Below the pieces are notes generated by a model that worked only from the letters and a program-made list of their open reading frames with translations, was not told the DNA's origin and did no database searches. The translations under genes and the position numbers were made by a program. Positions 39,001-47,573 of a DNA stretch of 64,000 nt are shown piece after piece. Source of the stretch: Myxococcales bacterium (GTDB taxonomy: Bacteria > Myxococcota > Polyangia > Nannocystales > Nannocystaceae); contig JAEUJW010000055.1 in the NCBI GenBank assembly GCA_016793465.1, positions 186,001 through 250,000 of the forward strand. Direction: 5' to 3'. The first letter of the stretch is position 1. The number at the start of each line of letters is the position of its first letter.

Positions 39001-40078
39001 TGATCGCGGCGAGGCGGGGGTCGGCGCGCGAGGCTCGCTCGAGCAGCGGGCGCGGCTCGATCTCCTGCACGCGGGTGGCCAGCTCGATGGTCGTCTCGGC
39101 CTCGGTCGGCGGGCGGCCGGTGGCGAGGATGTAGAGCAGGGCGCCGAGGGCGTAGACGTCGGAGCGGCGGGTCGCGGTCTCGGAGCGCCACAGCTCGGGC
39201 GCCATGTAGTGCGGGGTGCCGAGCAGCGTGCCGGCCTGGGTGAGCGAGAGGTGGGGCGAGGAGTCGATGGCCCCGGGCATGGTCGAGGCCGACAGCACCG
39301 AGGCGGACAGGATGCCGGCCTGGATGCGCTCGGAGCTCGAGCTCGGGGCCTGCAGGGCGGCGTCGGACTCGCTGACGGCGGTGTGGCGGCCGGTGTGGCG
39401 CTGGACCGCCGCGGTCGCGGCGCGCACGGCGTCGGCGGGGGCGGGCGAGGGCGCGGGGCGGTCGAGCGCGCCGGGGTCGAGCAGCTTGGCGAGGCTGAAG
39501 TCGAGGAGCTTGACCTCGCCGGAGTCGCTGAGCAGCACGTTGGCGAGCTTGATGTCGCGGTGCAGCACGCCGTGGCGGTGGGCCGCGGCCAGGCCGCGCG
39601 CGAGGCCGACGCCGAGCTCGATGACCTTGCGCGAGGCGAGCGGCACCGCGAGCTCGCCGAGGTTCTTGCCGGCCACGTACTCGGTGATGAGGTACGGGTG
39701 GCCCTGGAGCTCGCCGACGCGGTAGATGGTGACGACGTTGGGGTGCTGCAGGCGGGCGACGGCGCGGGCCTCGACGAGGAAGCGCTCGCGGTCATCGGCG
39801 TCGGGGGCGACGTGGCCGATGAACTTGACGGCCACGGGGCGGTCGAGGACCGTGTCGCGGGCGAGGTAGACGCGGCCCATGCTGCCCTGGCCGAGCAGCC
39901 TGACGAGCACGTACTCGTCGAACTGCTGGGGCGGCGTCCACTGGCTCGGCGGCGCGGAGGCGGGGTGCGGTGGTTTGGCCGCGGCGGGCTGCTGGGTGTT
40001 GCCGCGCGGGTCGAGGCGGTGGACGACGGCGAGGCCGCCGCTGTCTCCCGGCTTGCGGGTGGAGCCGTCGTGGTTCAC
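36062..40078 (-). CDS. Ser/Thr kinase - nSTAND ATPase - transmembrane - SUMF-like giant protein
   Basis: 1338 aa from GTG 40078 (GGGAGG 10 nt upstream; an upstream TTG is possible). Residues about 55-390: Hanks kinase with GQGSMGRVYLA, AVKF and HRDIKLANVLL. The Mg loop reads DFS instead of DFG, and about 90 residues are inserted before APE. Residues 395-790: STAND-type ATPase beginning NPYRGLQAFESKHRALFFGR, Walker A GDSGVGKSS (about 440) and Walker B LLMIDQLEEL. One membrane helix lies at about 815-835. Residues 1060-1335: SUMF/FGE-like domain (GARLCSEHEWERAARG, GNVYEMTVSA, RGGAFFFDS) lacking the usual active-site Cys pair. It is probably a membrane signalling hub sensing an external ligand. 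Confidence 0.92.
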   Translation of the reverse strand: MNHDGSTRKPGDSGGLAVVHRLDPRGNTQQPAAAKPPHPASAPPSQWTPPQQFDEYVLVRLLGQGSMGRVYLARDTVLDRPVAVKFIGHVAPDADDRERFLVEARAVARLQHPNVVTIYRVGELQGHPYLITEYVAGKNLGELAVPLASRKVIELGVGLARGLAAAHRHGVLHRDIKLANVLLSDSGEVKLLDFSLAKLLDPGALDRPAPSPAPADAVRAATAAVQRHTGRHTAVSESDAALQAPSSSSERIQAGILSASVLSASTMPGAIDSSPHLSLTQAGTLLGTPHYMAPELWRSETATRRSDVYALGALLYILATGRPPTEAETTIELATRVQEIEPRPLLERASRADPRLAAIIDRCLRRDPFDRYASGEELLAALEALQPMGRELAVPEGNPYRGLQAFESKHRALFFGRAHEIRSVLARMRSDALVVVAGDSGVGKSSLCRAGVVPLVEEGNIDASRQWASATMTPGRYPRQTLIATLATLFDMTEETMAALLESGPEEFVRGLRKQLGDARGRLLMIDQLEELATLGPPDEVAVVGPLLARIASGLPGMRVLATVRGDFLTRVAQLPGVGDELARAIYFLRPLSRDGAREAIVGPARVKAVAFESEALVHELVDAGARGSLPLLQFALAELWEIRDQTQNVITAVDLKKIGGVTGALARHADAALAELIPEQRVAARRVLMRLVTVDDTRAVRHEDELTAGSPAAEAALKALVRARLVVVREVADQAAFEIAHEALIGGWTTLGAWLEAERETRAIHHRLELAVADWERLGRGRDGLWSGAPLQEVLGLDPASLRPRELEFIAACRAGAARTRVLKRVAAAAIPVAILLTYGGVWLKGQADLKARVDRHAAAAADALARVDALADEADGLRANALLAFDAGQLDDAEARWSRYLALLPDIETHMARAAQQLELGLGLASWRDDVREQLLGTLLRRAQLVEQTGRGALAVQDQLDRVTLHDPSGARLAGWNAGASLTVTSTPPGAHAFLEHYEEDAGRLRIARAQDLGITPLAPQPLERGSYRLRLDLPGHTPVVYPVLLERGEAETIDVVLPATTAIPDGFVYVAAGHVLYGTDAQEEIRVSFNAEPLHPVAVPAFLIHRHEVSFADYITFLDALPADRRAALLAATAESSNIAQLTELSPGRWQLDLHQGYRVYTVRSGEMLHYADRSHRSSVQWERLPVTGISSLEAREYVAWLDRSARVPGARLCSEHEWERAARGADNREFATGDRLEPDAANISTTYGRVPSAYGPDPVGSYPQSESPFGLYDTSGNVYEMTVSAHDPNAIVARGGAFFFDSFGSRIANRFPIEPNFRNYAMGLRVCATWPTAR

Positions 40079-40192
40079 CCGGGCGTGGCCTCCCGCGCGT
40101 GCATCGTCACGACGGTCGCACCACGCGGGGCGGGGCCGCAAGGGCGTCGGGGCCGCACTTCGGCCGCGGTGTAGGGCTGACCCGACGCCGCG

Positions 40193-40831
40193 TCAGGTGA
40201 CGATCGACCAGATCGCGAGGTAGTGGGCGGCGGCGGCGGAGAACACGAAGATATGGAAAATCTCGTGGTAGCCGAACACCAGCGGGGCGGGGTTGGGCCA
40301 GCGCAGGGCGTAGACCGCGGCGCCGATCACGTAGAGCAGGCCGCCGAGCGCGAGCAGGTGGAAGTCCGCGACGACGCGGCCGAGGGCGGGCCCGCAGGGG
40401 AAGGTCAGGGCGCCCATGAGGACGTAGAGCGCGGCGTTGAGCCTCCGCGGGGCGCGTGGCCACAGCAGCGTCTTTAGCACCCCGAGGATCGCGGCCAGCC
40501 ACATCGCCGGCAGCAGCCACTCGCCGGGGCCGGGCGACACGGCGAACGCCAGCGGCGTGCTGGTGCCGGCGATCAGCAGGTAGATGTTGGCGTGGTCGAT
40601 CTTGCGGAGCCACACCGCGGTGCGCACCGGCCAGCGCGGGAGGTGATAGACGGCGCTGCCGATCACGAGGATCACGAGCGAGGCGCCGTAGACGAGGGCC
40701 GCGAGGGTGGCGGCGCCGGGCCTCGCGCCGGCGACGAGCACGGCGACCGCGGGGATCGCGAGCGCCGCGGCGTAGATGTCGATGACGCCGCGCAGGCGCG
40801 GGCGGACGAGCGAGGAGGTGGCCGAGGACAC
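40193..40831 (-). CDS. Haemolysin III / PAQR-family membrane protein
   Basis: 212 aa, seven hydrophobic segments. Family motifs are SAVYH (first His), DHANIYLLIAGTSTPL, and the C-terminal GYHEIFHIFVFSAAAAHY, whose three His with the earlier His form the zinc site of PAQR/HlyIII proteins. Members are integral membrane proteins, and some related eukaryotic members are ceramidase-like receptors; the bacterial function is usually unknown despite the haemolysin name. The gene lies 114 bp upstream of the giant kinase gene on the same strand and is divergent from the export-gate gene. Confidence 0.93.
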   Translation of the reverse strand: MSSATSSLVRPRLRGVIDIYAAALAIPAVAVLVAGARPGAATLAALVYGASLVILVIGSAVYHLPRWPVRTAVWLRKIDHANIYLLIAGTSTPLAFAVSPGPGEWLLPAMWLAAILGVLKTLLWPRAPRRLNAALYVLMGALTFPCGPALGRVVADFHLLALGGLLYVIGAAVYALRWPNPAPLVFGYHEIFHIFVFSAAAAHYLAIWSIVT

Positions 40832-40947
40832 TGCGGGGGATTTTTACGGGTTTCCCGAGGCGTTGTCGCCGGCGGCGTGCGGGGCGGTCCGGGGCGGCGT
40901 TTGGCCAGGGCTTGCGGGGGACTGGCGGGGGCCGGTAGGGTCGCGGG

Positions 40948-42888
40948 GTGACGGACGGGCGCACTCCGCGGGCGGCGCGGCTGCGGGCGGCGTGGCGCGG
41001 GTGGCCGCGGCTGACGCCGGCGGTGTGGGTGTGCGTGCTGCTGGCGTGCGTGCTGGTGCCGCTGCCGACGGCGGTGATGGATCTGCTGCTGTCGGCGAGC
41101 CTGGCGGTCGCGGTGGTGCTGCTGGTCGCGAGCCTGGCGGTGCGGCGGAGCGTCGACCTGATCGGGTTCCCGGGGCTGCTGCTGCTGGTGACGCTGTCGC
41201 GGCTGGCGCTGAACGTGGCGACCACGCGGCTGATCCTCGGGCAGGCGGACGCGGGGCGGGTGATCGACGCGTTCGCGGGGCTGGTCGTGCGCGGCGACCT
41301 GGTCGTCGGGGCGGTCATGTTCGCGATCCTGACGGCCGTGCAATTCCTGGTGATCGCGCGGGGGGCGGAGCGCGTGGCGGAGGTCGGGGCCCGCTTCGCG
41401 CTCGACGGGCTGCCGGGCGAGCAGGCGGCGATCGACGCCGACCTGCGGGCGGGGGCCGTGTCGGCCGAGGAGGTGGTGCGGCGGCGGGCGGCGCTGCTCG
41501 AGCGCTCGAGCTTCCACGGGGCGATGGACGGGGCGGCGAAGTTCGTCAAGGGCGACGCGATCGCGGGGCTGGTGATCACGGCGATCAACCTGCTCGGCGG
41601 GCTGGCGATCGGGACGATGCGCCGCGGCATGACGATCGCCGACAGCCTCGAGCTGTACGGGCGGCTGACGATCGGCGACGGGCTGCTGGCGCAGATCCCG
41701 GCGCTGCTGGTGTCGCTGGCGGCGGGCGTGCTGGTCACGCGGGTCGACCGCGCGAGCCCGCGGCCGGCGCTGGCGTGGCTCGAGCCGGCGATGCTGGTGA
41801 TCCCCGCGGGGCTGCTGCTCGGGCTGGCGGCGGTGCCGGGCATGCCGGGGCTGGCGTTCGTGACCACCGCGGCCGGGCTGCTGTGCGCGGGGCTGTGGCT
41901 GGCCGGGCTGCGCGGGGCCGCGGCGGAGTCGGTCGAGCCGGCGCCGCGGATCGTCGTGCGCGTGCCGGGGCGGACGGCGGCGGAGCTGGCGGCGCTGCGC
42001 CAGCCGCTGGCGGCGCTGCGGGCCCGCTGCGCGGCGGCGCTGGCGATCGACGTGCCGGAGATCGCGGCCCTGCCGACCGGCGACGCCGGCGACGTTCGCC
42101 TCGGCGCGCGCGTGCTCGCCGGGCTCGCCGACCGCGACGGCGCGGGCGAGGCGGCGGACGCCGGGGTGGCCCTCGGGACAGGTACTTCGGGACAGGGCGA
42201 AACGGCCAGGCCGCTCGACGTCGACGGGCTGGTGGTCGCGTGCTTCCGGGCGGTGATGGGCCACGCGGAGGCGCTGCTCGACCTGCAGCAGCTCGAGCGC
42301 GGGCTGGAGCGGGCGCGGCGGCGGCACCCGGCGGCCGTGCGCGAGGGGCTGAAGCGGTGGGCGCCGGCCGACCTGCTGCTGGTGTGCCGCGGGTTCCTGC
42401 GCGAGCGCCTGCCGCCGCCGCCGCCGGCGGCGCTGCTCGAGGCGGCGGCGACCGACCCGCGGCTGCGGGCGACGAGCGAGCGCGGGCGCTGGGTCGAGGC
42501 GGCGCGGGAGCTGCTGGTCGGCTACTGGCTGCGGGACCTGGTCGCGGGGCACGCGCGGCTGGGGCCGGTGCGCTGGGTGCGGCCGCTGCCGGACGCCGAG
42601 GCGGAGCTCGCGTCGCGGGCGCTGGTCGGCGAGGCGGGGGTGCGGCTGGCGCTGCGGCCGGGCGAGCGGGCGGCGTGGCTGGCGGGGCTTCGCGGCGACA
42701 GTGGGGGTCGTCCCGGGTCGCCGCTGGTGGTGACGACGCCGGCGGCGCGGGCGGCCGTGGCGGCGCTGGTCCACGGCAGCGCGCCGTACGTCGCGGTGGT
42801 CAGCACGGCGGAGCTGCTGGCGGCCGACCTGCCGCTGCCGGGCGAGCCGGGCGGGCCGGCGGTGCGGTGGTGGGCCGGGCCTGCCTGA
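40948..42888 (+). CDS. FlhA/SctV-family type III export gate protein, orphan
   Basis: 646 aa, GTG start. Residues 20-320 have eight hydrophobic segments and the FHIPEP signature: LIGFPGLLLLVTLSRLALNV, ATTRLILG, then FALDGLPGEQAAIDADLRAG, followed by FVKGDAIAG. These belong to the export gate of flagellar and virulence type III secretion machines. The C-terminal half (about 340-646) fits the cytosolic ring-forming domain but is shorter and Ala-rich, and has an insert (ALGTGTSGQGE, about residue 410) made by a dispersed DNA repeat. No other secretion genes are in the window, so the partners must be elsewhere or the system is reduced. Confidence 0.9.
   Translation: MTDGRTPRAARLRAAWRGWPRLTPAVWVCVLLACVLVPLPTAVMDLLLSASLAVAVVLLVASLAVRRSVDLIGFPGLLLLVTLSRLALNVATTRLILGQADAGRVIDAFAGLVVRGDLVVGAVMFAILTAVQFLVIARGAERVAEVGARFALDGLPGEQAAIDADLRAGAVSAEEVVRRRAALLERSSFHGAMDGAAKFVKGDAIAGLVITAINLLGGLAIGTMRRGMTIADSLELYGRLTIGDGLLAQIPALLVSLAAGVLVTRVDRASPRPALAWLEPAMLVIPAGLLLGLAAVPGMPGLAFVTTAAGLLCAGLWLAGLRGAAAESVEPAPRIVVRVPGRTAAELAALRQPLAALRARCAAALAIDVPEIAALPTGDAGDVRLGARVLAGLADRDGAGEAADAGVALGTGTSGQGETARPLDVDGLVVACFRAVMGHAEALLDLQQLERGLERARRRHPAAVREGLKRWAPADLLLVCRGFLRERLPPPPPAALLEAAATDPRLRATSERGRWVEAARELLVGYWLRDLVAGHARLGPVRWVRPLPDAEAELASRALVGEAGVRLALRPGERAAWLAGLRGDSGGRPGSPLVVTTPAARAAVAALVHGSAPYVAVVSTAELLAADLPLPGEPGGPAVRWWAGPA
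42171..42199. repeat. Two GGGACAGG units inside the export-gate gene
   Basis: CCTCGGGACAGGT and TTCGGGACAGGGC lie side by side within the coding region and keep the reading frame, adding a Gly/Thr/Ser/Gln-rich loop. Read on the other strand this is CCTGTCCCGAA followed by CCTGTCCCGAG, the same pair found at 45436-45466 between genes. Confidence 0.75.
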
Positions 42889-43142
42889 ACGGACAGGTCG
42901 TGGAGCGGCGCGGCCGGCGGCGCCGCGGCTTGAACCTGGCTGAAGAGACAGGTCGACGAACGCCCCGGGGACGCCGGTGGTCGGCGCCCGCGCGGCGCTC
43001 GGCAGTGCGGTGAGGCGGGGCCTGGCGGCGGCGGTGCACGGACTGCAGGTGGGCGGCGCCGGCTCGGCGCGGGTCGCCTGAAAGCGCCCGTGCGGGTTGC
43101 AGGGTTGCGGGGGCGTTGGAGTCGTGGCACGGTCGCGCCGCC

Positions 43143-44267
<1,125 letters not shown>

Positions 44268-44270
44268 GCG

Positions 44271-45434
44271 ATGGCGATGTCACGCGGTCCGCGGGTCGTC
44301 GTGGTCGGCGGCGGGACCATGGGCCTGGCGAGCGCGTGGGCGCTGGCCCGGCGCGGGGCGCAGGTGACGGTGCTCGAGCGGTTCGGCCACGTGCACGGGC
44401 GCGGCAGCCACGGCGGGCACACGCGCATCATCCGCGAGTCGTACCACGAGGGCGCGGGCTACGTGCCGATCGTGCGCGAGGCGGCGCGGCTGTGGCTGGA
44501 GCTCGGCGAGCGGGCGGGCGAGCCGCTGCTCGTGCGCACGGGCATGATCGAGGTCGGACCGCCGGACCACCCCGAGTTCGTGGCCTCGGTCGAGGCGTGC
44601 GAGGTCAGCGGGACGCCGCACGAGATCGTCGCGGCGGCGGCGGCCCGGCGGCGCTGGCCGGTCGCGGTGCCTGACGGCTGGCAGACCTGCTACACGCCGT
44701 CGGGCGGGTACCTGCGCGTGCGCGCGTGCCTCGACGCGCTGCGGGCCGAGGCCGAGGCGCGCGGGGCGATCGTCCGTCACGACGCGCGGGCGCTGGCCGT
44801 CGAGGCGGACGGCGACGGCGTGCGCGTGCGCCTCGAGTCGGGCGAGGAGGTCCGCGGCGACCGCGTGGTCGTGACCGCGGGCGCGTACCTGCCGGGGCTG
44901 CTGCCCGGGTTCCTGCCGAACAGGCTGCAGGTGCTGCGGCGGGTGCTGGCGTGGACGCTGCCCGACGCGGCGCAGCGGGCCGCGCTGCAGGCGATGCCGG
45001 TGTGGGCGGTGCTGGTGCCCGCGGGGTTCCTGTACGGGTTCCCGTGGTGCGGCGAGGGCGTCGACGGCTTCAAGCTGGCCAACCACGTGACGGCGGCGGG
45101 GCTCGACCCGGGCGCGGGCGAGGACCCGGAGACGGTCGACCGCGAGGTGCACTCCGACGACCTGGTGCCGCTGGCGGAGTTCCTGGCGGAGTTCATCCCG
45201 GCCGCGCGCGGGCCGTTCGTGGCCGCGTCGGTGTGCCTGTACACGTGCACGCCGTCGTGCGACTTCGTGATCGACGAGCTGCCGGGCGAGCCGCGGGTCA
45301 CGGTCGCGGGCGGGTTCTCGGGCCACGGCTTCAAGTTCGCCCCGGCGCTGGGGGCGATGATCGCGGCGGCGGTGATCGACGGCGAGCGGCCGCCGGCGCT
45401 CGCCGCCTTCGCGCGAGCCCGGCACCTGCTCTGA
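44271..45434 (+). CDS. FAD-dependent amine oxidase, N-methyltryptophan/sarcosine oxidase type
   Basis: 387 aa. The N-terminal dinucleotide-binding fold is VVVGGGTMGLASAWALARRG (about 10-29). The MSOX/MTOX family is recognised by SHGGHTRIIRESYHEGAGYV, and by SVCLYTCTPSCDFVIDELPG near residue 325, where the first Cys aligns with the covalent flavin Cys of sarcosine oxidase. The C-terminal VTVAGGFSGHGFKFAPALG matches the family end. It would oxidise an N-methyl or secondary amine with O2, giving H2O2. Coupling to tryptophan 2,3-dioxygenase (3-bp gap) points to a tryptophan-derived substrate. Confidence 0.9.
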   Translation: MAMSRGPRVVVVGGGTMGLASAWALARRGAQVTVLERFGHVHGRGSHGGHTRIIRESYHEGAGYVPIVREAARLWLELGERAGEPLLVRTGMIEVGPPDHPEFVASVEACEVSGTPHEIVAAAAARRRWPVAVPDGWQTCYTPSGGYLRVRACLDALRAEAEARGAIVRHDARALAVEADGDGVRVRLESGEEVRGDRVVVTAGAYLPGLLPGFLPNRLQVLRRVLAWTLPDAAQRAALQAMPVWAVLVPAGFLYGFPWCGEGVDGFKLANHVTAAGLDPGAGEDPETVDREVHSDDLVPLAEFLAEFIPAARGPFVAASVCLYTCTPSCDFVIDELPGEPRVTVAGGFSGHGFKFAPALGAMIAAAVIDGERPPALAAFARARHLL

Positions 45435-45435
45435 A

Positions 45436-45466
45436 GGACCTGTCCCGAGGGACCTGTCCCGAGGGG
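45436..45466. repeat. Tandem GACCTGTCCCGAGG repeat after the oxidase gene
   Basis: Two head-to-tail copies of a GGACCTGTCCCGAG unit fill the 36-bp gap between the convergent oxidase and FG-GAP lipoprotein genes. The unit is partly palindromic (TGTCCCGAGGGAC). The same unit pair occurs inside the export-gate gene at 42171-42199. Confidence 0.85.
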
Positions 45467-45470
45467 CTGT

Positions 45471-47237
45471 TCACTGCGGGGGGATGCAGATCTCGCCGCC
45501 CTCGATCTGCGAGTTGGTGCGGAACGTGTTCAAATTCTGCCACCACGGCTTCTCGAACTGCGGGATCTTGCCGTCCTCGCGCACGTTGGTGACGTGGTAG
45601 GTGTGCTGGTTCCAGATGCGGCGCGGCTGGATCCACCGGTCCATGACGTCGCGGATGACCTGCACTGTCGGCGCGGTCTGGTTGTTCTGGAAGCCGGAGT
45701 CGGAGACGACCACGATCTCGGCCGAGCCGTCGTTGTCGACGTCGGCGACCACGGGGTACTCGGCGAGGGTCTTGGCGCTGCGGGGCACGCTGAGCAGCGG
45801 CTTGCCGTCGCCGTCGAACACCCACAGGTTGGTCTCGTCGGCGTACATGGCCTCGGCCACGCCGTTGCCGTCGAAGTCGAAGGCGGTGCCGGCGGCCCAG
45901 CCGCTGCCGTCCTGGACCGGGGCGATCCAGTTGACCGTCAGGTCGCCCTCGAACATCACGTAGGAGTTCGACGAGCTGGTCGCGACCTCGGACACGGAGT
46001 CGCCGTCGAAGTCGTGGATCGTGCCGGGGCGGAACCACGAGGCGCCGCCGCCGGGGGCCTGGTTCTGGTACTTCACCGCGCCGGTGTGCTCGAGCAGGGT
46101 GATGCCGCCGCCGGAGTTGATCATGACCTCGGGCTCGGGGTCGCCGTCGAGGTTGGCGACCTGGGCGAAGCCGCGTTCGAGGCCGGGGTTGCTGTAGTAG
46201 ACGCTGCCGTCGTGGTGGTAGGCGTTGGCGCCGATGACGATCTCGAGGTCGCCGTCGCCGTCGAGGTCGGCGGCGACGGTGGTGAAGTTGTCGGAGCTGT
46301 TGGGCTCGGGCAGGGTGACGAGGGTCTGGCCGTTGTGGTCGATGAGCAGCTTGTCCATGCTGATCTCGACGTCGCCGTCGTTGTCGAAGTCGGCGAGGGT
46401 GATCGCGCCGCCCTGGCCGTGGCCGATGGCGGTGTTGTTCTGCCACTTGACGGCGCCGTCGTGTTCGAACGCGATGGCCGCGGACGGGCCGCCGAAGCCG
46501 GGGCCGGTGGCGGCGACGATCTCGGGGACGCCGTCGTCGTCGATGTCGCCGATCGCGGGGTTGATCGACCAGGTGACGGGGGTCTGGATCATGAAGTGCA
46601 GCGTGCCGGTGGCGCCGTCGAGCACGTAGATGTGGCCGTCGTTCGGGAACGCGGTGACGGTGACGACGATGTCGGGGATGTCGCACAGGTCGATCGCGCC
46701 GTCGCCGTTGTCGTCGGTCAGGTTGGCGACCAGCGGGGTGACGAGCGACTCCTTCTCGGCGCCGGGGCCGTTCCAGCTCCACTGCACGTCGGGCTCGAAG
46801 GCGTCGGGCGGGGCCTCGTCGCTGCAGTCGCCGATGTTGCCCATGTCGTCGTCGCTGGCCTTGCACACGTCGACCGGGCCGCCGGAGGTGCCGTTGGTGT
46901 CGGTCTCGACGCCGACGTCGAGCTTGATGCCGGAGGTGCTGTCGTCGACGCCGGCGGTGGTCTCGGAGCCGGCGGAGGTGGCGGCGCTGGTCTCGTTGCT
47001 GCCGACGGAGGTCGGTTCGCCGGTGGCGCTGGCGCTCTCGGTCATGCTGCCGCCGACGCCGGTGCTGTCGGCGCTGTCGCTGGCGCTGCCGCCGGTGGTC
47101 GGCGGGCTGGTCATGGTGGCCGAGGTGAGGGTGGCCTGGGTGGTCGACGCGGTCTGGCCGACGGTGGTCCCGCCGTCGTCGCCGCAGGCCGCGAGCGCGA
47201 GGAGGGTGCAAGGGAGGTAATAGAAGCGAGGGGGCAT
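45471..47237 (-). CDS. FG-GAP/VCBS-repeat lipoprotein
   Basis: 588 aa from ATG 47237; lipobox LAAC (Cys18). A Thr/Ser/Gly/Ala linker runs to about residue 115. The rest is a beta-propeller made of FG-GAP/VCBS-type blades with Ca-binding loops such as DDNGDGAIDLCDIPDIVV, DIDDDGVPEIVA, DFDNDGDVEI, DLDGDGDLEIVIGA and DVDNDGSAEIVVV. The C-terminus has Trp/His-rich segments (HTYHVTNVREDG) with a final Cys. Such proteins are typically extracellular ligand-binding or adhesive. The start is fixed by the signal peptide; upstream extension in this frame is not protein-like. Confidence 0.9.
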   Translation of the reverse strand: MPPRFYYLPCTLLALAACGDDGGTTVGQTASTTQATLTSATMTSPPTTGGSASDSADSTGVGGSMTESASATGEPTSVGSNETSAATSAGSETTAGVDDSTSGIKLDVGVETDTNGTSGGPVDVCKASDDDMGNIGDCSDEAPPDAFEPDVQWSWNGPGAEKESLVTPLVANLTDDNGDGAIDLCDIPDIVVTVTAFPNDGHIYVLDGATGTLHFMIQTPVTWSINPAIGDIDDDGVPEIVAATGPGFGGPSAAIAFEHDGAVKWQNNTAIGHGQGGAITLADFDNDGDVEISMDKLLIDHNGQTLVTLPEPNSSDNFTTVAADLDGDGDLEIVIGANAYHHDGSVYYSNPGLERGFAQVANLDGDPEPEVMINSGGGITLLEHTGAVKYQNQAPGGGASWFRPGTIHDFDGDSVSEVATSSSNSYVMFEGDLTVNWIAPVQDGSGWAAGTAFDFDGNGVAEAMYADETNLWVFDGDGKPLLSVPRSAKTLAEYPVVADVDNDGSAEIVVVSDSGFQNNQTAPTVQVIRDVMDRWIQPRRIWNQHTYHVTNVREDGKIPQFEKPWWQNLNTFRTNSQIEGGEICIPPQ

Positions 47238-47573
47238 CGGCGGACGATACCGAGACGCGGATCGGGGCACCAGGGGGCTACCCTGGCGAGCAGCGGCGGA
47301 GCACGCGGCCGTGATCTCGGGGCGCAGCGCGGCGATCCGCGGCGGGGGATCGCGGGTCGAGCGGGGCGCACGACCACGGACCGGCGACCGACGCGACGGC
47401 GCGGTCGGGACGCGGCCGCGGAGGCGAAGGCGGCGTGGGCCCGGGTCTCCGAACATTCTGCGGTGAGGAGGCTTTTTCGCCCGCGCGAGCGCCTCGGGCA
47501 CGGGCGCGCGCGCAAGGGCGCGGCGACGGCCGTTGACGGTGGCGCGGGGTCCAGCGAGCATCATGGCTTGCCG
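47238..47573. other. Divergent intergenic region, nothing definite
   Basis: This 336-bp region separates the FG-GAP lipoprotein gene (minus) and the diguanylate cyclase gene (plus). It is GC-rich with several simple inverted repeats and one T5 run at 47473-47477. I find no convincing ORF, RNA gene or promoter pair. Confidence 0.35.

Noticed and set aside
45594..47573. Upstream extension of the diguanylate cyclase frame
   Set aside because: The frame is open but is the antisense of the FG-GAP lipoprotein gene and is Val/Gly/Asp-rich; the GAF-GGDEF protein starts well at 47574.
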